Of a stretch of 64,000 bases of DNA, positions 11,901-23,900 are shown one piece after another. Source of the stretch: Locusta migratoria (Eukaryota > Arthropoda > Insecta > Orthoptera > Acrididae); the NCBI GenBank assembly GCA_026315105.1, contig CM048750.1:400079502-400143501 (forward strand), written 5' to 3'. How positions within the stretch are numbered: the first letter of the stretch is position 1; every line of letters starts with the position of its first letter. A model generated the notes under the pieces. The model searched no databases. It was not told the DNA's origin and saw only the letters and a program-made list of their open reading frames with translations. Both the position numbers and the translations under genes were made by a program.

Positions 11901-14900
11901 TGAGCTTTATAAATCATTTGCCTTGGCATTAAAGCAGCCATTTCAGAACATAAGTGTTAGCAATCAGACAGAGATAGTTGAACAGGGCACATCTACAAGC
12001 TAGCCTCCCTTCCGTCGAACACCTTGCTGCTACCACCAGTAAAATAGAAAAAGAGAGCAAGCCCTCATTTGAAGAGCCAACAAGAGTGTTGTTAAAGGTT
12101 GGGACAAAAAGAGAAAAAGTAAAGTGATCCACCCCAAAACCGACAGACCTCTCGACATCCGTCGTGTAGGACGGATTGGACAAGAATGACGTCATCGAAA
12201 ATACAGATGTCGATCTCTGCCAGAGGGCACCACTAAGTCCCTCAACTGAACCTCCTCTCACTGCCGTGTCACCGACGTGGCGGAACGACGAGAGGGTAGA
12301 CAGAGGCAAACCACACCACTAAGATGGCTTCTATCCTACAGTGGAATCTGCAGGGGTTCAGAACTCATACAGAGGTCGTTCTCTGTAATCGACGTCTCAC
12401 TTACCTCACCAGTTCTTTCTCACATTACTCAATGGGAATTAGTTAATGGCCGTGACCATTTCCCATCTGTATTCACTTGCCAGAGAGAGAAATGCCCGTT
12501 TGCCACCCACCACACTGAGTGCTTCGGAAGATAGTTTGGACATGATATAGTTCCCTTGCCAATTTTGACCATTGTGTTATTATCCACGAGTGTGTGAAAC
12601 ACGTTACCCAAACGATCCACCTAGCTGCTGCAGCATCCGTCACCCGAGCCTCAGGACAACGTAACAGGCAGCCCGTGCCTCGGCGGAACGAAGGAAGCCG
12701 ATCTGCGATAAGGACAAGACGGGCAACTCTGCATCGGTTCGAGTGCGCCAACTGTAGAAAACATTGCCGCATTTCTTGTGGCGAGGGCAAAATGTCGCCT
12801 AATTACCTGTCAGAGTAAGAAGAGATCGTGGCAGGAATTCCTTAACAACATTAACTGGTCTACAAAGAGTACCATTATATGGGAGACCATCAGGAAGATC
12901 TCTGGGATAGGAGTGAGGTGCCTGGTGGCAGCTGTATTAGTAATGGTATTCTACAAGCCAGCCTGCAAGACATTGCCCAGACCGTAGCTGCCTCTTTTTC
13001 CACCTTTACTACCACTGCCAGCCAGGATCTAGCTTTCCTACGCCACAGAGTGGCTATAGAGAAGGGAACTTTGGATTTCAGGACCACCACTGAAGAAGTG
13101 ACCAATCGCCCCCTTTATGTGTGGGAGCTGGAGCCTGTGTTGTCTACGGCTTGTGTCACTTCACCAGGTCATGACGCAATCCACTATAGCATGCTACAGC
13201 AGCTCACAGAATGCAACAAAGAAACTATTATTGCACTTTTTAATTTTATTTGGGCATCGAGTCAGTATCTTGACTCACGGTGAGAAGCAATTTTAATAAT
13301 TATTTTAAAACCTGGGAAGGACCGCACAAACCCGAGTAGTTACCGTAGTCTAGCCCTCACTAGCTGTATAGGAAAGACCTTAGAGCCACTAGTCTTTGGG
13401 AGGGGGGGGGGGGGGGCAGATAGGACCTGTCTGCTCAAATATTATAGATCCTTCGTGTGGTCTCAAACTGATTATGGGTGTACAGTTTATAGATCTTCCA
13501 GACCATCTTACCTGAAGATGCTCGACATGGTACATTGTGAAGGTATCTGGCTAGCGACTGGGGTGTTGAGAATGAGCCCCATACTGAGTCTCTGTGCTGA
13601 AGCTGTTGAGCCCCCTGTCCAATAGGCAACAGCTACTCACGGTGCACCACGTGTATCAAATACGATACGCATCGAACACACCTGCCTACCGTACTACTGA
13701 CCGGCCTTCTCTGGAAAGGCTGTTTCGTACTCGACAACACCTAATGATTTCTTTTGCTATTCATGTGAAGGATTGCCTTTTGGAGATGGCTGTGACTGAT
13801 TTTAACGTTATACATCAAGGTTGGAGCTGCTTTCCCCTTTAGCTCATCCAGAGGACCCAATTTTCTTTAGAATTGACGACTTTTAAGAAACATTGTACTC
13901 CTGATGTTATATACCAACATATTAGATAGGCATCACGGTTATACAGTGGTTTACACCGACAGTTCAAAAGAAGAGGAGTCCGTTGGCTGTTCTGTTGTTT
14001 TTCCCAATCGTGAGATTAGGATTCGCCTCTTCAATGCCTATTCCAATTTTTAAGCGATCTTGGGGGCACTGGATCACGTGCTCCACACGGGGCTCCAAGT
14101 CTCTTAGTGCACTGCAGTCATAGAAGAACCTGTATCCAGCTGAGACTACTGCAGCTCACCCGTGACCAACTCTGCTCCCTCCATCAGTGGGGGAAACAAA
14201 TGTCATTCTGTTGGGTGCCAGGGCGTGCCAGAACTTGAGGCAACAAACAGGCCAATGGGTGTGCCGAGGAGGCCCTCGAGGCCCTAATGTCGCACCACGT
14301 GGTATTGCTTGGCAGGACGTCCTCTCTACGGTGCGGCAGCGATCTGTACAGTTACGGAACGATCGGCGGTCGGCAGTGACGGCAAATGAGCTGTGGTCGG
14401 TGAAGTCGACTTCCGACCGTGGCAGTCCTCCTGCCATCCACTGAGGCAGGATGAAGTGTTCCTGACCCACCTCCGCATCAGGCACTGCCCCTTCACACAC
14501 AGTTTTCTCCTGCGTCACGAGGATCCCCCACTAGGTAATGCTTGCGGGGTACGGATAACTGTGCACCACATTTTAATTGAATGTGTTTCGTATAATGCTG
14601 CGAGGACTGAAGCGGATATTGCCTGCTGCTGTACCCTCTATTTTAGCTGACGATGAGCAGAGTGTGTCGAAAGTCTTAAAATTTTGTAAATTATGTGGAC
14701 TCCGGCCTAAATCTTGAGGCTGGAGGTTGGTTTTAGGTGTGAGGCAGAATGGCTGGCTCCTCCTGCTTAATTCTGTGATTAGCTAGCCATAATCATCTGC
14801 TAGGTTGGTTTATCTACTTCAGCATCCTTCATTGTGGTTTGTCACTAGTATTTTGTGTTGAGCTTAACAGCACACTTATTTTGCTAGCTGTTTCATCTTT

Positions 14901-17900
14901 TAATTCTCTTTCTGGTTTTATTCTCCTTTAAAGACTCCTCTCTCCCTAGATTTGTTCAGGCACTAAAGACTTTTGTGGCATGCGCCCAAACCCCTATCGT
15001 TTACCTGCACACTCATACAAACACTTCACTGCCAATGACTGCAGTTGGCTGCACTATTGCACTTAATGGCATCTGGAAGAATGGAGTGCAACATATCCCT
15101 AAGCAGCCTCATCACGCTCCTGACATTGGAGCTCCCTGCTACAAGTAACCTTACCCTTTGTGATGGCCAACATCTAGCAGGCTCAGTGGTTTCATCCGAA
15201 ACATCACGAGCATCTGCACGTATCCCGGAAACATCATCATCCCCAGACAGTCTCAGAAGAACGGGAAGGCCTCCCTTTCGGCCCCCTCCCAATCCCCACC
15301 CAAAATGTCTTTTGCTGTCTCCTGCACCTCAAGGTGATCCCTCATCTAGGCACAGATAAGGAATCAATCTCATTCCAAGTAATACAGAGCAAATTCAGGG
15401 TACGTGGATCGAGCAGAACATCTGCTGGGTCACCTCAGCTGACCCGGAGCTTGTGTTACCCATTGACTGCAGCCTCGAGTTGTGTAGCTAAAGCTAACAC
15501 AGTCCTGTAGCTGGGAACAAAGTATCACCAACTGAGATCGCATCCACACAGAGCAATCACTGCCTCTGTTCATTCCGAGACAATGTAAAACTACAAATCA
15601 CAGACAAACAAAAAAGAGGACACAGAATAATTTACTTTGCATTCGAGTCACTTAATCACAAATTGGTTTACTTTCATGTGGCTACTGGTTCTCAGCCAGT
15701 AGCCTACAGCACGCTCCACAGAAACGAGGCAGCAGCACTGTATTCGTGGCACTATCTTACCTACAATGGTCACGTATTCACCGAGTGCAGTTAAGTACCG
15801 ATTCATCAGCTGTGTACTTGGATGCCACGCAGCTACTAAAGGCTCCGTTAGAGTGCGGGCAGAATACACTGTTGTCCGCTGTATTCCACAGTCAGACGGC
15901 GCGGGCAGCTCTCGGCATTCCAGTCGCTCACTGGTGCTTCTAGTCAACACCACCCAGAAGACAAGGCCTCACAACTGGCTGTTCCTATGTCACACTTACA
16001 GGCCGCGGCCGCCAGCTCACTGGCTGGCCGCTGGGGCACGCCCACCGCTGCGTAGCAGCTGGAAATTCATATGACGGCTGTGGCCTTTAAAAGTGACATA
16101 GGCATGGCCAGTTGTGAGGCCTGGTCTTCTAGGTGTTGTTGTTTTAGTGTGTGTGTCAGCTGCAGAGCGAATAAACATGAGCACTAGTTCACACGAGGAT
16201 GAATTTTGCTTGCTTCAAAGAAGCTAAGAAAGTAGGTTCATGAAATTAATATGAAACGAAAAGAATATGGTGAATTTCAACGTCTTTGGAAAGATCTTTG
16301 GTTGTGTGAAGACTGTTTTTTCAATTATTTTTGAATGTCCCGCTAACTGCATTGGGACCTCGATACAAAGCATGTACGGATAAAACATCCAAGAAAGGAG
16401 TTCCTCAAGTTATTATTGTTATAAAAAAAATTCTGTTGCCTTGCTTGGAGTTGTTGATCATGATTACAATTTTGTGGTTGTTAATGTGGGCAGCTATAGC
16501 AGACACAGTGTTATTTTTCAAAACACTACATTTTTCTACAAATTTATATTTATTTATGGCCTCCAAGGCCATTGCCAGGTAAAAGCACTCATGTGCTTCA
16601 CTTATTAATATGTGATGGTTTAAATTGCAAGAATTACTTAATATGTCTCTTTCCCAAAGTTGCAGCCTTTCAAGATCCTAAAAAGGCCATTTACTATAAA
16701 TGCCTCTGTAGGACACGACATGTAGTGGATGTGTGGCAGTCTTTTTAGGACTCATACACCTACAAACTGATGCTGAAAATAATGATGTGGGAGCAGAGTG
16801 CTGTCTACATAATTTGCTCCACAGCAATGATGGAAGCTATGTGCCTACTGAACAAGAGGAGCAGATTGATAACCTACAGATTAATGCATTTTTATTACAC
16901 CAAAAGAGAGGTTTGAGTACTTCTGATTATGGTGTGCCAGAGCAATTTATTGCGTATTTTGTTAAGGTATCAGCATCAAGTTGTATGTACAGTTTGCAGC
17001 CAACAATCATCTTCTGCAGCATTTCTGCGTTAATATTTGTCCAACCACATTGTTTTTCTAATGTTTTTTGTGTATTTTACACAACCCAACCAGAAATGTA
17101 CCGTAATTTTTAAATTCTGCTTAAATTCATTTTCATGTAATAGTTTCGATTAGACAAGTAGATATACATTGGTTTGTAATTATGAAAAATAAATTCATAT
17201 GTGTACGAGTCAGACTTCTCCCAATCTCCTTCCAAGTTTCCATCTTCTTAGACGCATTTTTGTATACTGGGTCACGTGTGTCATACAGGAATATCTTTGG
17301 ACACACCAGATCGCTCAGTTTCTCTGTTTCTACCGCCACACAGCTCACGCTTGCCCGCCATGGTCTCTGTAGAAGATCACAGCCTGCCCACTGCATGCGG
17401 CTGGCAGCGCATGTGACCGCTTCCCTGTTTGATCGAGGCAGTGAGGCAGAATGCAATACAGTGCCCGCACTCTGTTTGACAGAGCCTTAAGAAAGCAAAA
17501 TTTTTCATGAAGCAACAACAGGTTCTACTGTTCACAGTATCAGAACCAACCATATAGGGTCCCCAGCAACACTGAAATCGGCACGCTCCTAATACTATGT
17601 TTGCCATCTGAACTTCTACTTTTGTGTTTGTGTCTCTGAAAGCAGAGACAATGTTCTACTCTGCTTAAAATCATGACAAACAGAACAGTAACCTCAGTGA
17701 CTTATAGTTTTCTGTAACTCCTTATACTGGCTGACTGTATTCTGTGTATTCATCTGACTGATACAGACTTGTTGCACCATAAACTTTTTACTGTGAATTA
17801 ATTTCACCGAGTAAAGTGGTACAGTGGTAAGATAATGAACTTATATTTTGGAGGACCACGGTTGAAATTCAGGTCCGGCCATGCAGATTTCGATTTTCTT

Positions 17901-20900
17901 GGATTTCTGTAAATCACTGTAGGTAAATTGTGGGATGGTTCCTTCAAAAAGACCGAGCAGATTTCCTTCCCAAACCTTACCAAAACAAATCAGTCATGAG
18001 CTCTGTCTCTAATGACCGCACTGTCGACAGGTGCCTCAGACTCGTAAATTTCATCTCTCTGACTAATTATCTTCTTTCATTGGACAGGCTAACACGAGTT
18101 GTCAGCTCATTTTAGAGTTCTGAGTATCACGCACATGTGAATTATAGTTTCATAAATACCTGTTGTAAAATTGATCTCAAATTTGAGTTCTTTCTGATCA
18201 TATGGGTCTATGGGCATGCTGTTTCCATGCAATTCTAAACACTTAACACCAACTCACTGTAACTGCTCTTCACACCTTTCCAGTTTGATATTTGACCCAC
18301 CCTTCTTCTGATGTGCAGCATATACAAATGGTGCTGTATGTTAAATTTAACAGCTGTTAGATTGACCAAAATCTTTTCATTATGTTTGCCCAATGCTAGT
18401 GGTCTCAGTCCTTGACCACTTTCAAGTGCCAGCAGAACACAAATAGAAAACGTTTTCAACATTGTGGATAGTCTAACTATCCATTTAGGCTCTGCTCGTG
18501 CTTGAAAATGGTCATGGACTGAAAATGGTAGCATTGGACAGGCATAATAAAAAGTGTTTGGTTAATCACAATGATGTTTTACAAGTATGTTAAATTGCCA
18601 CCTCTGCAACACACACAATCAATTTTATTGAGCCTGTCAATCTCTGCTCAACTGTGTGAGCTCAGGGGCTTCCACTGGCCACTGCAGACTCACCTTGCGA
18701 CTGGCAGAAGAGCTCTGCCCGGACAGTTGGCTCATCACCGGGCTGTTGAGCGACCGCTCACTGTTGGAGTGCAGTACGTCCTTGCCGACACCTCCGGACG
18801 AAGACGTCGTGGCGAGCAAGGCGGACTGCAGGGGCTTCCCACTGATATCCTGCAGTGTCAGGATTCTGGGCGCCTGCTGAGCTGACAGCTCGGAAGATGG
18901 GCTCAGGCGAGCTAATGGTGTGCTCTGAAGTACGGGACCTCCACCTGTGGGGGAGGAAAAAAAACTGGTAAATCAAATGCAGTAATGTGCTCTACATATG
19001 CTTACAATATCTTACATTTTAACAACTTATTTTACTGGGCATCACTCAGAGGTTCTGACTTGGTTTATTTCCTCCTCTCATTTGTAAGTCGATGATTTCA
19101 GATAATTTTGGTAGTATTTTACCTATCTGTCTTTGCCAAGTATATGTTGATTCAAAAATGTGCACAGTCTAGCACTGTCACTTATGATTTATGTTTGCTA
19201 GGAAAAGACCTTAGTAAAGAAAGAACGTAGTGAATAGCAGGAGTACCGGTAAACATTTGGAAGATAACAAGGAACACTGCTGATACTACTCTCCTCATGA
19301 GGAACCCTGGATCGAGTGTAAGGCCAACTCAGCAGCAGGATGCGACAATCAGACTAGGATGAGATAGGCATTTCACTCCTCACTTGGCTGCACCACACAC
19401 TGTCTCTATGACAGTGGAGAGATGGTAAGAAGTTTGGATGCACAGTAACAAGTGGAAGTGCACTGTGTGACCTTCACCCAATCACGTGCCAGTGCCATTC
19501 CTGTCTTCATACTGTGCGGGTCATGCCGTGTTCGTGAAGTTCAGAGTTTATTAGGGGCCGTGTTCTGTGCCGAGTGATTATTTTGCCACAATAGTCTACA
19601 TTATGAGTGATGTTAAGCTTAAGCAATCGTGCCAAATTGTGCACGTACTGGCAAGAGGAATATTGTGCCGTGTGTATCAGTACTTCAAAAGTCTCTCATC
19701 TGCTGAGTGCGTGCCAGCACGAGGTGTGGGCCACGGCATTGCCAGATGTTGGGAGCAGACGGCTGAGGCTTCTGCATTGGATCGAGGACTATTCGTAAGA
19801 TATCCGTCGAAGCTAACTTGTCTCTGCTGGCATGTGGCGCAGCTGTTTTTAAGTCACCAGGCACGTGTCACACTCGTGGAAAAGATGTGGGTGAGCTGGC
19901 CGATTTCACGAAAATGTTTTGCGCCGTACAGTATTCGGCATGTACGCTAGAGGCGAATATCCTACTGTGGAAAAATTGGTTTCACATATGAAAGAAGTAG
20001 AAAAATTTAACGGGAGTAAATGGACCCTGTTGAGAATACTGAAGGACATGGGATTAAGGTATCAGAAAACAAATGATGGGAGGAAATTACTGTAGGAACG
20101 TAGTGGTACTGTATCTGCAAGGACTGTGTTTTTAACAACAATGCAGGAGATTAGAGAAGCTGCCACCTCTTGAATTTATTATTTAGACGAGACTTTCATC
20201 TGCCAGAATCATGCAAGGACTATGTTCTAGAAAATGAGTGATGGATACAATGGACTGAAAGTTTCAGTTGGTAAGGGTAGCAGTATTATAGTGCTTCGTG
20301 TCAGAAACTGGCTTCATTCCCCAGAGTAAGATGAAGAATACTGAAGATTGCCATTCTGAGATGTCGTACAGTAACTTCAGAACGTGACTTAAAGAACAAC
20401 TATTGCCATATCTCTCTCCGTATTCTGTTATTGTCAGCATCCATTCCGTGCTAGTCAACAAAGCTCCCACTATGAATTCCAAAAAGGCAGCTATTATTGC
20501 ATGGTTGACATCAAACAGAATACCTCATAGCTTGTCACATAGCAGAGCAGAATTTCTGGTTCTTGTTAATGCAAACAAGCCTGCATACAAAGTTTATGAG
20601 ATATATGAAATTATATTACACCGTGTTGTTAGGTTACTGCCATATCATTGTCAGTATAACCCAATCGAACTGGTATGGACTAAGTTGAAAGCATATACTG
20701 CACAAAAGAACAAAACATTTAAAATTGCAGATGTTAAAAGACTTACACAAGAGGCAATAGAGATCATCTCAGAATCTGCATGGGCAGCTTGTGTAAGACA
20801 TGCAGAGAAATTGTAGGGAGAAGATTACGAGAGAGAAATTGGCAGGGACACTATTATGGAACCCTTTGCAATAAATCTTGCAGAGTGCAATTCCTCTACG

Positions 20901-23900
20901 TCCGACAGCAAGAAGACGATGACACTGATTTCTTACTGTGAACTATGTAAGTATTTACTTATGACTTTGTTTCTATGACTGACCGTAGCTACAGTAAAAT
21001 TATTAATAACTCTTCATAAAACAATTTGTTCTTATAAGTTGCACACATTGTAGGGTGCAATTATTATTTGGATTATTAATAGTATTATCTTATATTTCAA
21101 AGAAAAGAACAGCTGCGACAGTTGAAATCCTTTATTAAAGAATACAATCAGTTTCGCAATTTAAAATTGCTTTTTTAGGTGGTTTATCTGTTTACAAATG
21201 AATAAAGAACGCTCTCACTATTTGTAATATAAAGGCGGAAAGGTCTGTGTCTGAGTACATCAAATCATTAAAGGGATTGGTTATATAATGATTCAAGATA
21301 AGTAGACACAGACATTTCCGCCTTCATATTGAAAATATTAAAATTCTGACAGTTCTTTATTCATTTGTAAACAGATACCCTGTAAAGGACCTGAGGACGC
21401 AACTGTAAATTGCGAAACTGGTCGTGTTTATAATAAAAGATTTTAACAGTCGCAGCAGACCTGCTGTCCTGTTCTTTGAAATATGGAAACATTTGACTGT
21501 GGTTGCCAAAGGTGTTTGAAAAGTCTGTGCAAAAATAAAAATTACTAATGTATTTGGGGAAAACCATTTTTATTTTTTGACGTAGTCTCCTTTTAGACAC
21601 TTCGTCCAACGTCGTTATAATTTGTTGATCCCTTCTAAATAAAAGAAATTGTCCAAGCCTGCAAAATAGCTATTTGTTTCTGCAATCACCTTCTTGTTTG
21701 AATGAAATCTCCATCTCGCCAGCCATTTTTTTTCAAATTGGGAAGCAAATAGTAGTCTGAGGGAGCCAGTCTGGATAATAGGGTGGATTTGAAACGAGTT
21801 GGAATCCTATTTCCAATAACTTTGCGACCACAACTGCTGAGGTGAATGCTGATGCATTGTTGCGATGGAAAAGAACTTTTTTGTGGGCCAATCGTTGGCT
21901 TCTCATTTAGCTACATCAAATAAAACAATTAAAAGGTGTATTTATACAATGTAAGAACAATATAAAGAAAGAAGGTGTAACTGCATAAACGTAATGTGAA
22001 ATAATTCATAGATGGTAGACCTACATGAGTGGTCAACAGAACAAATATTTTGGGTGATGGCTTTAGAAACAAGTACACACAAGATAGCAACTTCATCAAA
22101 AATAAGTAACTTATTAAAAACAATAACAATATGATTCAAAGAAGAAAATTGGGAATTTTCTGTAGTTAAAGAGTCAAGTTTGGGAGAGTGAACCACTAGA
22201 ACACATCACTAGGGACCCTGGGGGGGGGGGGGGGGGAGAATTATACTGAATATCTGTGTACATTAATACTGAGATAAATGTTGACAGAAGGAGTATTGTA
22301 TAAGGAAAAATATGAATTACACAATTCACTGGAAAGAGATTAATAAGAAATGAAATTTAAGTTGTACAATTGTTTTAAGATTAACTATTTTGTTTGCATG
22401 ATAAGACTCTCCAATACTGTTAGATAAGAATTAAAGTCTCATAAAGTACTCTTTGCCCATCACTCTGTTAACAACCTCATTTTACCCCCAAAGTACCATG
22501 TATAATTGAAATTGATCCATGGGCTTAGATTTGTACGTATATGTATTTGGCATATATTGTACACATTTATATCTGATCCTCTTCGGTTTCATACTATATG
22601 CTTCAAGAGAGGCTATTAAGTTCATCTATTGTATTCAGCCATTGGCTTGATCTTGGGTCCTGAAAAACAATGACAAAATTATTTAAAATGTTCTCACTAC
22701 AATGTTCATTATCATATTGATACCCTGTACTGCTACAATATGAGAAAAATTACACTTCATTCTAAATGCAGGCATTTTTCGAACATTTTTATGCCTCTTT
22801 TTCTCATTCAGAGCCACACCCGTTACTTCTACACTATTCTTATACAGGTAATAAATCATGTTAGGGGTTATTGAGCTATGCATTCTGTAGGTGGTTCTTA
22901 ACCTGACACTGCTTCTTTGCAGATGGTAAGTAACTAGTAACTGTTTGATGAATGTAACTCTTCTTCATAAAACAGCTTCAAATAGGTCACTTCACACATG
23001 CTTTAAGTATGTTAAATATTTGATATTAAGAAGGTTAGTGAAAAAAAAAGTTTAGAAAATGATGGAAATTTTGTTGGAAGTCAAGTACTCTTGTCATATC
23101 GCACATGTGTCTTCTTCTCTGATGTGGAGTTCATTGCCATATTCATTTTGGCTATCTTGTGTCAGGAATACAAGATAAGTGATCATACTGAAATAGGCAC
23201 TTCCTTTCTAATGCAATCTAGAACTGTGCTTTTAACATTCATAATCTATCTCACCCTAACATGATCAAGATTGAAATATCCACAGCTTTGTCTCCAGAAA
23301 CTCATCTCAATAAGCAGCAGGTCATCTTATTGCCTCAATTTCCACAACTCAGCAATTATGTGATGATACTTTTGATACTTGAATGAGAGACGATATATTC
23401 TGTTATGCACATTATATTGTTGTTCCAGAGAATACCATTTAATTGTTTCATGGCTCCCTCGCTCTTGCCAATTTTATTGTTTTCATTATTCATACTTTTA
23501 TTGTTTGCTGACAGTGTCACTCCAAAGTACTTTAAGTTAAGATACCCTTTAATAGTATCAGTGCCCAGTTGTATGTCATTGTCAGTATTTCCTTTTAGAT
23601 ATTCTGTTTAACATATGTTTATGACAAATCCTCATTTTTTGTATTGTTACTTTAATTTGCAAAGCATGTAAAAAAAGAATAATTACTCATAATGTAGCAA
23701 CTTTTCATGTATCTCCATGTTTATGACATCATTTCTTCTAAGTTTTGTGCCATATTATTATGTAATTATGCAGATGTATTCAAAAGGATGTAGGTCGCCA
23801 TTCATATTCTCTGACGAAGAAGCTCACACAGGACTGGGTAGCACGGAAAGCTGCATCAAACCAGTTTGCGGACTAAAGACCACAACAAGAACATTCGAGG

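Larger units (their letters stand above)
15840..17487 (+). mobile_element. PIF/Harbinger DNA transposon with TIRs and TAA target duplication
   Basis: The left end AGGCTCCGTTAGAGTGCGGGC is mirrored at the right (reverse complement AGGCTCTGTCAAACAGAGTG then CGGGCACTGTATT), with a small insertion inside the right copy. Both ends abut TAA (15,837-15,839 and 17,488-17,490), the three-base TWA-type duplication of PIF/Harbinger elements. Inside are a plus-strand transposase relic and a minus-strand MADF-type gene relic, the usual two-gene set. At 1.65 kb it is internally deleted. Confidence 0.85.

Noticed and set aside
15045..15359. 104-codon plus frame as a host gene or exon
   Set aside because: No recognised domain, no splice context in phase with ft, and it lies between transposon remnants.
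18694..18976. Alternative open frame across the DISGKPL exon (PHRWRSRTSEHTISSPEP...)
   Set aside because: It does not match the phases of the neighbouring exons or Fat tail blocks.
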